A DNA stretch of 64,000 nucleotides from contig QCXZ01000137.1 of NCBI GenBank assembly GCA_025024175.1, positions 27,581,327 through 27,645,326 on the forward strand. Direction: 5' to 3'. The notes beneath the pieces are model-generated. The model had not been told where the DNA came from and made no database searches. It saw only the letters and a list, made by a program, of their open reading frames with translations. Of the stretch, positions 11,997 through 25,540 are shown in pieces. The position numbers and the translations under genes are program-made. Every line of letters starts with the position of its first letter. Positions within the stretch are counted from its first letter, which is position 1. The stretch comes from Rhyzopertha dominica. Its lineage: Eukaryota; Arthropoda; Insecta; Coleoptera; Bostrichidae.

Positions 11997-13553
11997 AAAC
12001 ATTCTGGAAGCTTGAAGAGCTACCAGACAAAGGCCCTCTTTCGCAAGAAGAAGCGGCGGGCGAGCGGAACTTTCTTAAAAGCTTTAAGCGGGATGATAGC
12101 AATCATTTTGTTGTGTCTTTGCCATTTAAAGATAATGCGGGTCAATTGGGCGGCAATTTAGAAAATGCTACCAAAAGATTTAATACTTTGGAGCGTCGTT
12201 TGTCTAAAAATTCCGAAATACGTGAAGAATATTCGAAATTTATGTCCGAGTACGAAGCGCTAGGGCATATGAGTCTTATTAGTGATCCTTCAGAAACAGA
12301 TTGCGACCGTGGGATATATTATCTTCCCCATCATTGCGTAGTTAAGGAAGACAGCTCAACAACAAAGCTTCGAGTTGTTTTCGACGCTTCTTCCAAAAGT
12401 GACAATGGGATTTCACTAAACGACATTCTCATGGTCGGTCCGACCATACAGGAAGATCTACTTTCAATTCTATTACGTTTTCGCGAACACGGCTATGTCA
12501 TTGCAGGTGATATTGCAAAAATATATCGACAAATCAATTTAATTGAAAACGAGCGTGACTTGCAGCGAATATTATGGCGAACAGATCCTGATAAAGAAAT
12601 AAAACACTTTAGGCTCAACACAGTAACGTACGGCACTGCTTCTGCCTCATTTTTATCCACTAGATGTTTACATCAAGTAGCCATTGAAAATAAGGCTAGT
12701 TACCCAGTAGCCAGTAACGCTATCATACGAGATTTTTACGTGGATGACGTCCTGACGGGAGCCTCTTCTATTGAAGATGCTATTCAACTAAAGCATGATT
12801 TAACAAATATTCTTGGCCAATCGGGATTTGAGCTCCGCAAGTGGATCTCAAATAACCACTCAATTCGTGAGGCAGATTGTACACAGATAAGCGAAACTGA
12901 TAATTATTACATAAATGATGACAGTAAAAACGCAAAAACCTTGGAACGCAGTTAATGATTTTCTACGCTATAGGGTCAGGAACACAGAACTTAAGTCAAA
13001 TCGGGTCAGTAAACGAAGTATACTGTCAACAGTTGCCCAAATCTTCGATCCTCTCAGTCTAATCGGACCAGTCACAATTAAAGCGAAACTTATTTTGCAA
13101 CGTCTTTGGCGTTTAAATATTTCTTGGGATGAATTTGTGCCAGTCGATTTATATACTTCCTGGAAGGAGTTTGTTCTTCAAATGTCAAAATTGAACGATA
13201 TCGAAATACCACGTCACGTGTTGCGTGTTAAACCTATTGGAATACAATTGCATGGATATTGTGACGCTTCAGAANTAGCGTATGGAGCGTGTCTTTATTT
13301 AAGAAGTGTTGTTGAAAACGGGCAGGTTCATGTACATTTATTGTATGCAAAATCGCGTGTTGCGCCCCTCAAAAGCATTTCATTACCTCGTCTCGAACTT
13401 TGTGGTGCGCTGCTGTTGGCACAGCTAACGCGAAAGGCATTAAATTCTATTTTGTCGAAAGTAGAAGAGGTATTTCTATGGTGCGACTCCAAAATAGTAT
13501 TGGCATGGATTGCAGCACAACCCTGTACTTGGACTACTTTTGTAGCGAACTGA
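11897..13553 (+). pseudogene. BEL/Pao reverse transcriptase and RNase H, disrupted
   Basis: Reverse transcriptase features run in order: a long linker (GPLSQEEAAGERNF), LPHHCVVKEDSSTTKLRVVF, DASSKSDNGISLNDILMVGP, DIAKIYRQI where DIxxMFxQI is usual, and the catalytic box FYVDDVLTG at about 12740. The frame shifts near 12930, and the RNase H-like part follows (LSTVAQIFDPLSLIGP, GYCDASE, then [10 protein letters not shown] and [11 protein letters not shown]). An N at 13275 leaves one residue unknown. At 13551-13553 an in-frame TGA stands where relatives usually read Arg after FVAN. Confidence 0.9.
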
Positions 13554-15305
13554 GTGACGCAAATTCAGGAATTAACTCACGACTATAACTGGAAACATGT
13601 AAACTCAATTTGCAATCCCGCAGACATCATTTCTCGTGGTGTTGAGCCATCGCGAATATCAGATTTGAACTTATGGTGGCACGGGCCAGCGTGGCTAGCG
13701 CAGCATCAAGAGCACTGGCCACAAGGAAATATAGATATTTCGTCAGATCCACCAGAGCGCAAGCGAATGAAAATGATTTTTAAGGCTAATGTCTTAGACC
13801 AAACGATTTTTGAACGATATTTTTCTTTGTACAAGCTACAGCGTGTCGTGGCGTACTGTTTCAGATTTTGCAAGAACGCGTCGAAGAAAAATTCTGTTTC
13901 ACGCGAAATTGGTTCTCTAACGGTTGATGAACTTGATCATGCCTTGACAGCCCTGTTAAAGGTAGCACAGTCACAAGACTTCAATAGAGAACTTGCAGCA
14001 TTAAAAGAGTCACAAGGTTTACCTAAAGATAGTAAGTTGTTAGCGTTAGATCCGTATTTGGATGAAAGACAACTTATTCGCGTTGGTGGGCGACTCAGGC
14101 ACGCGGAAATAACCCATGATAGAAAATTTCCGGTTGTTCTGTTTCCAAAACATCCCTTAACGAAACTTATTATTTTAAACGAACATCATAGAAATTTGCA
14201 TGCCGGGGCGCAAGCTATTTTGGCAATTTTAAGACTTCGTTATAGGCCTTTAAACGGCAGGGAAACCGTTCGGAGCGTTCTCAGAAAATGTGTTGTATGC
14301 TTCAGAGTTAAACCTTTTGACATCTCGCCTAAAATGGGGAACTTGCCAAGATCACGTGTAATTCAAAACAGACCTTTTTCAGTGGTGGGAATTGATTTTA
14401 CCGGGCCTCTGAATATAAAGGATGGTAAAGCAAGAAACAGGCGCCTCGTGAAAGCATATACCTGTGCATTCGTTTGTTTCTCAGTTAAAGCAGTTCATTT
14501 AGAAATCATTAGTGATCTCTCCTCTGAATCTTTCTTGAATTGCCTCAAACGCTTTGTGTCTAGACGAGGAATATGTCGAGAAATCTATAGTGACAACGGC
14601 ACCAACTTTGTTGGGGCTAACAATGATTTAAAACAAGTTTTTGACTCGTTTTCTAATAGTACCAAGGATGACAATTTTTTACATTATCTTGCTAAGTACT
14701 CTATTAAATGGCACTTTATCCCAAGTCGTTCACCACATTTTGGAGGTATTTGGGAATCGGTAATCAAATTTACAAAATTTCATCTTGAGCGTGTTTTGGG
14801 AAATTCTGCTTTGACTTTTGAGGAGCTATATACAGTAATCACTCAAATTGAAGCTATCTTGAATTCCCGCCCCTTAATTCCCCTCTCGTCCGATCCCAGT
14901 GACCTTACAGCCCTAACGCCAGGACACTTCATCATTGGTGAGTCATTATCTGCGATACCTCAGCATGATGTGCGCTATGTAGCAGAAATTCGCCTAAATA
15001 AATACGAACGGCTACAGAAGATGTTGCAGCATTTTTGGACACAATGGTCACAAGAGTATTTAGCCACCCTACATCAACGCCAAAAATGGAAAGCCGGTGA
15101 ATCACCTAAACTTCAACCAGGAATGATGGTGATACTAAAAGACGATAACTCTCATCCATTAAATTGGAAACTAGGTCGTATATCGGAAATTCATCCTGGA
15201 CCGGACAACATTGTTAGAGTCGCGAGTGTTAAATGCGCAAATGGTGCTATCGTAAGACGCGCCGTGCGTAAATTATGCGTACTACCGTTGTACGATGAAC
15301 AATAA
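13554..15305 (+). pseudogene. BEL/Pao integrase, open for 583 codons but cut from pol by a stop
   Basis: This continues the frame of the preceding RNase H after the TGA. It holds the zinc-binding HHCC motif (about 14180-14310: H and H in the NEHHRNLHAG region, then CVVCF), the catalytic triad in VGIDFTGPL (about 14390), YSDNGTNFVG (about 14590) and GGIWESVIK (about 14750), and a C-terminal DUF5641-type segment (MMVILKDDNSHPLNWKLGRI). It ends with TAA at 15303-15305, 84 bases before the right LTR. The domain looks intact, but it would have been made as part of the now-broken polyprotein. Confidence 0.9.
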
Positions 15306-15389
15306 AAAAACTATTCATACGTTTTTTAAGAACCTAGTTTAGTTTAGTGTTTTTTTGTGTTGAAAATTACATTTTCAAGGGCGGCGGAA

Positions 15390-15589
15390 TGTACAGTTTA
15401 AATTAAATTCCGCGGTACTTTCTACACATCCGGCAATAGCGCCTCTAGCGAGAAGGGATGTAGCCAAGAGGAGACGCCATTCTGATAGTTAACCTAAACT
15501 CTCGAAGGTAAGCGTACCCACAGCGATGCAGTGATAAATGATAATAGCCGATTACTGCAAAAACAAAAATCTACGGTACCACACCGAAC
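15390..15589 (+). repeat. Right LTR of the BEL/Pao element
   Basis: It starts TGTACAGTTTAAATT directly after a purine-rich tract (AAGGGCGGCGGAA) and ends near ACACCGAAC. It lacks the hAT insertion seen in the left LTR. A few differences from the left LTR argue that the insertion is not recent. I cannot identify a clean target duplication. Confidence 0.88.
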
Positions 15590-18500
15590 CATGAACTTGA
15601 GTAACATCTATTTTTAATTATTATTTTGCATACAATTACGATCGTGCCTGAAGGCTCCCACTATCTTTAGCTTGAGAGAAAAGTGCTGATCGCGCACGTG
15701 TGTTGGCGCCGGTCTAATATTTCGCGTGCAGCGCGGTGCGTATAAAACAAGTGGCGCTAGGGCTGCGAGGGCACATTAGATCTCTTTCAAGTTGCGACCA
15801 CTTTTTCAAAGTTATTGCCGCATTGAACTTATTGCCTGTTGACGCTAATTCTTTCGGGGATAGATGAGCCTATGGTAGTCCAAAATCAACATAACATTCC
15901 CAAGTTTATGAATTAAGGAACATTTTCATCATCACCTGCTGACGCTCAGTCTCTTGCAGGCTTGGTAACCCTGTGGTAGACCGAGATATCTAGATTTTTC
16001 CAGTAAGGATACTTGACGCCGACGTTTTTTTAAATGCAACCACCATTCTTGGGGAATTACGTCAGAGAATTGTAGACTTTCAGAAATGTCCGGGAAGTAT
16101 TTGAACTGTGACGATTGTATGGATGTTAATCGTAACTATGAAAATTTGCGAATAAACTAATCGTATTTTTGCTACCCATTCTCAAAATCAGGTTATACTT
16201 TACCCCTCTTCCCTATTAAAGAAATTTAGGGTGACCTGTTACGGGTATATCTGTTCTGACATATGCAAGTGTAACATCAATTATGAAAAGGGATGTCTTC
16301 CTGTGACATAAAAGCGAACTGTTTTGTGATTTTACTCAAAAATGTCGCATATGAGAATTATTGAATGCAGCATGTAACTAAGACACCTCTGTATATATTG
16401 ATTATTACTTATACTATGTATACTGTGGTGAAATGAAGCACAATGGAAAAGCACTGCTTATAGAATGTTTAAAGTCGATCAGTTGAAAGAATAATGCCAA
16501 CGACCTTTTGTGATCGCGTGGTACTTTTTTATGGAGTTTCAAGAAAGAATCGCAGCACAATAAACAACGATGAAAGTTTGTACAAGATGCGCTTAAATAC
16601 CTGCGAGAAAAGACCTGGGAAACTAATCAGGGCAATGCATGTTGTACATTAACAAATCTATTGACAGTACTCAAATTGTCCTCGCTCCAGTTTCGCATGA
16701 TTCAGTCGCCTTCCATTTAATTTAGATATAGCCACATCGAATTTTTATTACAAACCTTAGTTATTTTTAGAGGTACTGAATTATCGCTTAAATAAGGACA
16801 TTGATTCATAACGGTATCACATAGAAAAACAAAATGTTGAGTCCACGCGGTTTTAAGTCTCACCTGGTATATTGGAAGCTCTGATCGTATGCGAAAGCTT
16901 AATAATCACACCGGCCGCAAGAACCGAAGCGTAAAATAGACCTGAGTAAAGAAGTAATGTCTGCATGGCACGATTCTTTAAAGAGCCGCTGTAAAAGCTG
17001 ATCTCTTCCTTTTACGGCACTTGGGTGGGCAGCCAGCTCTAAATTTATGAACTCTGTGTCCGACGCCCTTTAGTCGGCACTATTTTATCTGACACTTGAT
17101 TGCAATCCAGCCATTTGTTCAATCAACCTTCGCCCAACTGGATCCGGTTTATTTCTGTGTAATTAAACCCCGCACAATCACTTTATTACGTTGTAATGAA
17201 GTACATCAAACGTCAAGGGAACGCTTCTTTGTGTTAAACATTTGGTGCAAGGAAGAGATATATTAACTTTATGATATACCGCATTGCCTCAAGATACGAT
17301 AAGTGCAAAAGGGAGCTTTGTGCATCAATTCTGCGGAAACATCAGTGATGTGAATATTGCGCTCAGTTGCAGCTCCAACTTCCGGCTGTCCTGAAGGCTC
17401 GGTTGAGCACTATGCGTTTGTGTAAGAACCTATATAACATCCAGAAAAAAAATATTTTTAGTAACAATGTCTCAGATTTTGTCAGTTAAAATCTAATTGC
17501 TGTGTAGGTGTTGGTATTTCCAGTCACAAAGCAGCTGAAAGCGATGTGTACCTAATGAATTATTTGCCTCAATAAAAAATGCATTCGGCATAACTCATCA
17601 AGATTTCTTCCGCACTATGTTGGAAATAAAACAATACAACTCTATTGATTGTAGGCATAAAACGTAAATTAATTTTCTGCTTTGTGGTCGTATAATTTTT
17701 ATTAGTGACATCTCTTTCAATATTCCTTAATGGCGTAGCACACTCAAAGTGAATATATGCTGGACATGGAAAACCTGGTTGGTGTGTTAACAATGGAAGT
17801 AAGTATATCATTGTCATAGTAGTGGCTGATATAGAACTATATCTGTTAAATTTGCAACGTGTTATTACCCAACGTGCAGGTTAATACCTAACATGACTAA
17901 AAGAGATGCTGTACTTTTATGTAAGATAACGAAATATAGCGAAAATTGATGTGAAATTACATCTATACATTCTCGATGCATTGGTTTGAAAACCAGTCCT
18001 CGAACAACAGGAGCAACGAAAACAATATCTAATTTTAGAGTCCCTTGCCGAACTTGGAGTTCTGTTCAACTTATAATCTCCAGAGGGCCCGTGGATAGAA
18101 ACTTTTAACCTGATACAAACTTCGAAAAGGAAACAAAAATCTGAGTAAATCTACCATGAAAGATGTAATATTAAGATGTCATGTAAGATAAACTAAGTTG
18201 TAATATTATGGTGCAGACAGGATGCATAATGCATAAAGGGAGTTAATTTAACTTTCTGGTGTGTGCAGTTTGGAATCTTTAAGTGAACAACTGCTTTAAC
18301 ATTAAAATAAAACTCAGCTTTTAAAAATTGCAGAGCATATGTGCTGGTTTTATTATGTTTGGTTTAGTAGTCTTCTGTTGACATTATTTGAAATGACTAC
18401 TTGAAGCTTTGTAAAACGTATGAGCGTAAGATTAAAGAACGTGCCCGCTACTGTATTATATGAGAGAGATGAGGTGGATGGTCTAATAACAGTTATAATA

Positions 18501-19416
18501 AAAGTTTCAGATGCCCGACGAAAGGCTTTTCGTGTTAATCTGATGCTCCTCGCTTGCTCCCAAGTTGTCTCTTTTTGTTTAAAGCAGAAACCTCCAACAA
18601 CCCCTTTTGTGTGGAGGTCTTTACACATATTTCATATCGGTGGGAAGTGTTGAACAGGGCGCTAACGATAAAACCTAGCAATCATATTGTATTATGGATC
18701 GCCAGCATCACATTGCGCGCCCAAACTTCAAGGGAATGATTAATTCGACCACTTAAAAACGGTGGCCGGTCCCAAACACTGTCACCGGTTATCCGGATTT
18801 ACTACCCTGATTGACAACACTAATTATCGCCCGACTAGGGCTTTGGACAAAAGAACCACACTAAAAACAGTATCGGCTATAGGAAATAGCCAGTGAGGGA
18901 CTTCCCAACGTTAGTGAACAGTAGAATATGCTGACTAAAGTCAAATTTTAATAACTAAAACCTGCAGTAGCTAGAAGTTTTGGTATAACGAACGTAATGT
19001 ACTGGCAGTAGAATTTAGGCTTAAAATTGCTACTTAAATGCAACATCAACAATCGACAAGTTAATGCGGTACAAAAATCTGCATCATTTCAAGCTCCTCT
19101 TTCTTTGTATATTTGGGGTCATCCCTGAAATGAAAGTTACAGTCAGTCGCTTATTTGCTTTCGCCAACGTTCTTTAATTTTGGAATTTCATATATTAATA
19201 TTTACAGCGAGTCAATTCAAGACCGTATTCTGAATATAACGGTTCCATTTGGGGATTTTTTCGTTTTTGTTGCAATGCAACGTGTTTTAAGTAGTATTGT
19301 TTTGAAGGGACCTACAAAAGTAAAAAGTAACCAAAAGTGTTTAACTGTATGTGAAAGGAAAAATGAAGAAAAGAAGAATGGCTGCAAGAGATCGATTTTT
19401 TTGTAGTTTTTATATA
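15590..19416. other. 3.8 kb without a recognised gene
   Basis: A TATAAAAC box lies at 15740 in a locally GC-rich patch (about 15680-15780), and the frame 17817-17569 (minus) is the longest open stretch, but neither connects to a recognisable coding exon. The rest looks like non-coding or anciently decayed DNA. Confidence 0.35.
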
Positions 19417-20918
19417 CAGGGTGTCTCTAAATTCGATGTCATAATTTCTACTGCGTATTCCTGACGTGAAATCATGACGAAAAGTCTATATAAACATGTG
19501 TCCGAAAATGCTTAATTTTTGATATACAGAGTGTTGAAGTTAAAAACAAGATTTCGATTTTTTTTATTTTTTACAGAACGGTTTTTTTAATCTTTACGAA
19601 TTTTGGGAGAATGTTATAATAGATCACGGCTAATAATCTGGCATAAAACATTTTTTCATATCTGTAACAGAGGCGGCGTAGGAGGAGGGGTAGAAGAGCT
19701 TTCTCTTTGAAAAAAAAAAGTTGTGTGTGAGATGTCAAAAAGCTCGTTACTATTTTCAGAAAGTGCAATAAATAAGGTACAAGAAAGGACCTCTTATTGC
19801 ATTTCACTAGAACGAACCGCTTTCGAAAAAATCGACAAAGCCTGAATTCCTACAGATTGGCGTAAATAGACCAAAAATTAACTTTTTTTATTTTCCAAAG
19901 AAATTAACGTTTATATGGCAACAATTTTTTTGAATTAATTGAACTATATCACGATAAATGGTCAGACACAATGATTACTACCATATCTAAACAGTGGCGG
20001 TAATTTGGAGGGGGCAAGAAGTCTTTTTTATAAAAATATTGTTTCCACATTTTTAAACCGTTTTAATAATTATAAAAACCAGTAAAATAGAAAAAAGAAA
20101 AATTAAATTAATTAATTAAATTAAACTAATTATTTTTAAAGCTAGATATCCAACTTGCATTTGGCGTTATTAAAAATCTTTAAAAAAAGCAATTTCTTAA
20201 TTTTACAACAATGGCTTGTCTTAGCAGTATAAAAAGTAAATTTTTCTTTTAATATTTTTAACTGATCTTCATAATTTTTGAAACAATTTATAAATGTGGA
20301 AACAATCTTTTTATAAAAAATACTTCTTGCTCCCCCTCCCCAAATTGCCGTCACTGTTTAGATATGGAGGTTATCTGATCATTTGCAATGATATAGTTCA
20401 ATTAATTTCAAAAAGTTGTTGCCATATAAACGTTAATTTCTTTGGAAAATAAAAAAGTTAATTTTTGGTCTATTTGCGCCAACCTGTAGGAATTCATATT
20501 TTCTCGATTTTCTCGAAAACGGTTCGTTCTAGCGAAATGCAATAAGAGATCCTTTCTTGTACCTTATTTGTTGCTCTTTCTGAAAATAGTAACATGCTTT
20601 TTGACATTTCTCACACAACTTTTTTTTCAAAGAGAAAAATCCTCTGCTCCTCCCCCTATGCCGCCTCTTTTGAAGATATGAAAAAATCTTTTATGCCGGA
20701 TTATTAGCCGTGATCTATTATAACATTCTGCCAAAATTCGTAGTTTCAAAAAACTGTTCTCTAAAAAATAAAAAAATTCGAAAATTTTTGTTTAACTTCA
20801 ACACTCTGTATATCAAAAATGAAGCATTTTCGGACACATGTTTATAAAGACTTTTCGTCATAAATTCACGTCAGGAACACGCAATAGAAATTATGACATC
20901 GAATTTAGAGACACCCTG
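19417..20918. mobile_element. 1.5 kb foldback element with very long arms
   Basis: The ends CAGGGTGTCTCTAAATTCG and its reverse complement sit next to TA on both sides (TATATA before, TA after), a Tc1/mariner-like target. The inverted similarity continues inward for hundreds of bases. TTCGGACACATGTTTATA-type words, TTTGGTCTATTTG, the CCCCCTCC tract and GTGGAAACAAT all recur in mirrored order at matching distances. The arms meet in an AT-only centre near 20100-20140. Each arm is roughly 650-700 bp with scattered mismatches. No protein is encoded; open frames inside (19807-19571 and 20354-20142) are side effects of the repeat. Confidence 0.85.
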
Positions 20919-20920
20919 TA

Positions 20921-21885
20921 TACACGATTACCGGGAAAATTATTCTGAATTGGTTAGGTAGATAGGACAATCAATTTCCATTATTATTTACTTACTGGCT
21001 GAACTTGTACACTTAAGTTTTTTATTATTGGAAGTAATATGGACTAGGTGTATTTCGAATAACTGTATATATGGGTACAAGAAGCTTACTCGGATGTAAT
21101 AGATAATTGATTCTATTTATACCCATGTTTAGTGTCACTATTAACGATAAAATTTGGTTCAAATTAAACGAGAGAAAATAGAAATCCGCTGGTATTACAG
21201 CACTTTCAATTTGGCGAAGCATAGACCGAATCAAGCGGTCGATGTATTATGGTGGTAAACGGTCTCAAACTTGTTGGCCGCATAGGTATTCGCAGTTAGT
21301 TAAACGTCTTTGGTGGCTGTGACTACCGCTAGTGTTCTGTGGATACCTTACCATACAGCTTTACTGGCAATAAGTCGTAGATCTCGCAGAGCAAACTAAA
21401 AGCGTCTACGTCAACATCTTGTACAAAATTAATAGTCTATGGTGTCGCATGCTGCCTAGCGTTGTTTTGCTGCAAAAAGGATTTGGGACAGCCTTAAATG
21501 AACAATAGAGGACAACTATTTCTAACATATATAGCAGTGTACGATCAGCCCTTATGCCACTCCCGAATATACCGTTGGACCTACCGTCTACGCTGGGTTG
21601 GAGAGGCACATGCTAATTGCTGGTAGTGCGACTTCCTAGCGGATGTTAAGGAAATACAAGGACTGGAGTGGAAAGGTAATATACATAGGTATTTCCATTT
21701 CAGAGTCGCTTGATTAGTTTCTTGTTCCTTGTCATTTCTAGCCATTATTCTTTGTTCTTCCCTGACTTCTAGATTATCACTTCTATGGTTGTTTTCCATT
21801 AAAGCACGGTCTTCCTTCTCTTTGTATCAGCTTGGCTCCCAGCCATTCTTAATATGTGATCTGCCTCTCTTATTTCCAAATAAAA
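20921..21885. other. No recognised feature
   Basis: Short frames only; nothing with a recognisable motif or splice context. Confidence 0.4.
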
Positions 21886-21922
21886 AAAATACTAGGAACA
21901 CCTGGGGTGTTCCTAGTATTTT
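21886..21922. repeat. Perfect 17-bp-arm palindrome
   Basis: AAAATACTAGGAACACC, a TGG spacer and the exact complement give a flawless 37-bp hairpin. The 3-base loop is too short for a microRNA precursor. The origin is unknown. Confidence 0.75.
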
Positions 21923-21989
21923 ATCATGTATGTCTTTATTCTTTTTATGATCGTCCGACCATTCAAGAATTCCGCTGTTATTTATTATT

Positions 21990-22400
21990 ATTATTATCTT
22001 CATTTGTTTGATCTTGGTTTCCCAGACGTGCGTTAAAGTCTTCCGATAGTATTATTTTTGCCTTTAGATTGCCATTTTGTTTCTTGACTAATTTGCCTAA
22101 GCACTGCGCTCGCTCATCTTTCGGCTGGAAAATGTACACCTATTATGCATACTGTATGATTAAATAATTGTTTCAGCTCTCACTACATTTTCGTTAATCG
22201 CCACTGGTAAAATATTCCAACCTCTATGTTCCTTTTTGCTAATAGTGCAACACACCTCTATTTGTCTTTTGTTGCTATTCTCTACTTATTAGAAACCATT
22301 TGTAGTGTTTCCCGTATGCTAGTCCTTGGGACATATTATGGTCTCGCACACTTGCTATTTGTGTTTCTTTACACAGGTGTTCCACCTATATTATGATGGC
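21990..22400 (-). pseudogene. LINE endonuclease fragment
   Basis: Minus-strand reading gives the apurinic-endonuclease words of non-LTR retrotransposons across broken frames: ILSEDFNARLGNQDQ (about 22045-22000, matching the GDFNARVG core with Glu for Gly), preceded by stretches resembling VHFPAE and TNRGV. Stops and shifts are frequent, and no reverse transcriptase is attached. A (TTA)n run at about 21977-21998 lies at its end. Assignment to a LINE clade is not possible from this piece. Confidence 0.55.
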
Positions 22401-25400
22401 GTTTTTCAATATTTATATATCAACGAATACTCCACCTAACGATCCTTACGTCTTTACCTTTTTTTGTTTGCTCTTGTGCTTGTGGGCTGCTGTTCATCGT
22501 TATTTGTGTGATTTAATTGTTTACTACTTGATTTTTTTAGCTGGAGGTGTGGTCAAAGGTGTGGTGTCTGTGCCATTTTATACTTGTTCCATTTCTTTCA
22601 TTATTTGTTCTTATAATAGTATGCAGCATATGCATTTCCAACCAAATTGCTAGATTCTCGCTTGCTTCGCAGATTTTTGAACCAAACTACAGACTTCCCG
22701 TCATGCGCCAACCCGTGCTTTGTATGGTGTTGTTTCTCATACGCTATCTTTTTAGATGTTTCTGGATTGTTCCTGCGTTGTTCTAAGCTTGACATTTCCC
22801 CAATCTATCTGTTAATGTAACGGATTGCTGTGTCCACATCTACATGCCGCTGCTTTGGTGCAACCACCATGGCGACTTATGTTCACGACAAGAACCATCC
22901 CAGGTTTACTTGACCCATTTTTGTTATGAACGCAGTTTGTTTAATAACACGTAATAATTTTTAAAAAACATTCTCACAACATGTTTAATAATTACCATTT
23001 GTCCACACAGTGCTTTGGATATTAATTAGTTATAAACGGAGATTGTTAAACAAACCCGTATTCAATTATTCAAATAATAACGAATTAATTAAATATCATC
23101 ATCGGTTATTAAAATGGCAGTCTATTTACGTTCACAGCAGTAACTGTGTTGACATCGCAATTATTTATGTAATACGGCTGTATGATGTTAAATGTAATGA
23201 CCTTTTCTAATGCAGTTACCAGTGGCGGGCCGTAGCTTTAATATTTGGAAGAGCTCAGTCGTACTCCATTCTTACCTCAAAATGTAAAAGTACCTATTTA
23301 TCTTCAAATTATTGCAGTCCTGTAGGTATTTATTTGTTATGAAAAACGGTACTTTTTGGAAATTTCAAAACAGGCAGTTTGTAACTTTTTATCGTTGCTA
23401 ACTTCATATCCCACTTTAGCAACGACACAAACGTTAGCTATTAGTATCTACGATAAAGCTGACAACTCTTCATGTCGGCAACGAAAGATGAGTTTCGCAT
23501 TTCCGAATTGACAAAAGAAAGTACCTAAAGAACTTGTGTAGTTAAGCGTTTTCTTATGATATTCTACCAAGTCCTGCAAGTATCTGTACATTATTATTAA
23601 AAAAAAATAAAAATTAGACCTACTTATTAACTCGTTTATTTGCTTGAAGTAATCCACTTTTTGCCACGCCCAGTTGACATCTTCATCACTAAAGCTACCT
23701 AATTTGCTTGTTAAATAGCTTTCGCATTATTATTTAGTCTAACAGAACAATCCGCTACACAAAATAGCACCCCATACAAATAAAATATTATATTCGGAAT
23801 ACTATATGTTACACTACGGACGCAGCGGATAAGCTTAAAATGTCGCTATACATTAGCCGAAGTGAGACCGTCATCTTTCGCAATAACCTTGGCAATGAGG
23901 CATATTGCATCAGCCATTCTGAACCATTAGGTGCCTAGGACACAGTTCGCCCATACTGAAATTGGTTACCTAGTTTGCTATGAAAAATACATATGCTAAA
24001 GTGCTAATTCCTAATGAGCCTAAGATGTGTAACTACCGGTTATGCAAAATAGGAGGTACTTAATCGATGGCTAATGACAAATTTAATATACAAGACATAT
24101 TTATTTACTTTCACATTAATGCGATCTGTTTTAAAAATAAAGATATGACGGGGACTTCAATAGGACTTCAACTTTGCAACTAATGTTACTATTAAATATT
24201 TGAGTCATAATTTAGCAAACATAGTTACTGAATATTAGAACAGGCCATTAAGAGATTGTTATTTAGATAAAATAGTCATACAAACCTACCGTGAATTTAA
24301 AAAAAATGTGGGGTGCTCTATTGTCGATACACTCGTACTAGTAAGTGCTCGCATGTTATTGGTTCATTACTCTCACATTAAGTAAGTTTACATTACATTG
24401 GATAAAACGCAACGACATTGAAATGTCTCATAAATATTAAGTTTTACCTAATACTAGGTTAGGATATGCATCACAAACTGTATTTATTCATCGAATAGTC
24501 TTCATTCCGTGGTATTTAATCGTTTCTCAAATATAAGCATCGGTACGTAGGATTTAGGTATCTGAGTATACAGATTTCTGTTTTACCGCTAAAGCTTAAT
24601 AAACATAATGCCTATTTACACTACTAGATGGCACATTTTGAGGTAGCGCGACACAGAATACACCCGAAAAGGAAATGAAAGACTTGTCTGCTTAAGGTAG
24701 TTGAGTTACGTCACAAGCAAAATTTGCACATTTTCGCGATGAAGCTGAAATAAATAATAATACAGTTTGGATAATTTTTGCTGATGTACATGCAGATGTA
24801 TATAAAATGCATTTTTACTACACATCTATTCTGGCTGACGCACTGTCATGGAAATGAGATATTTTATAAAATATACGATTACAAAGGATGCTTATAGTGT
24901 TTGGGTTCAGATCTACTACCTCTTTATCTACATATAGGTATAACAACATAAACTACCTAATCCTAATGTGCTTTTAATTAAACTTAAATGATCTGTATCA
25001 GCGGGGCGTCGGTGAGTGAAACGCAGTTGTAATAAAACATTGCTGGTTTGATGCCCAGCGGCGTGCGGTATTTAGAAATATTCCATTTGTTCAAATAAAC
25101 TTTAATATTATTATATACCCATAAGCATTCGCAATAACTTCTCTAATTCGGCTATGGGGGGTCATGGGACCTGGGCTGGGTCTAGTTCGACTACTGATGA
25201 TTTTTCTAAGATAAATTGATAAACATTTATTTGATTTTTAATTAAAAAACAACGTCGCAATTTATCCCCGGAGTAATGAGCGACAACATAGTTTTAAGGG
25301 ATGGTTGACGCCATTGGATCTTTGGCAATTAGGGTATTTAGAACACATTAAACGTAAAATGGCGGTCGAAAGGCATACATAAAAACAATGCTACGTCTAA

Positions 25401-25540
25401 CGTACTGTCATAGAAACCCCATTATTTAGTACTACGAATAACTCCACTAATAAATGGATACAAAACGAACGATTCGCTAGCGCTCCTATTTTTGCTGGCG
25501 AATTCAAGCTATTACGAATTGCCGATATTTAGCAACACTT
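22401..25540. other. 3.1 kb without a recognised gene
   Basis: Only chance frames are seen. CAGTGGCGGGCCGTAG at 23222 resembles hAT-type termini, but no partner end was found. GCTGGTTTGATGCCCAGC near 25050 resembles a tRNA B box, but no matching A box and tail could be confirmed. Confidence 0.35.

Noticed and set aside
15735..15790. TATAAAAC promoter-like box
   Set aside because: No coding exon, initiator or second core element downstream to support it.
19571..20354. Open frames inside the 1.5 kb foldback element
   Set aside because: They mirror each other through the inverted repeat and show no protein motif.
23222..23237. hAT-like terminus CAGTGGCGGGCCGTAG
   Set aside because: No complementary end or 8-bp duplication found in the window.
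25008..25080. Possible tRNA-derived SINE (B-box-like GGTTTGATGCC)
   Set aside because: No convincing A box, cloverleaf or A-rich tail.
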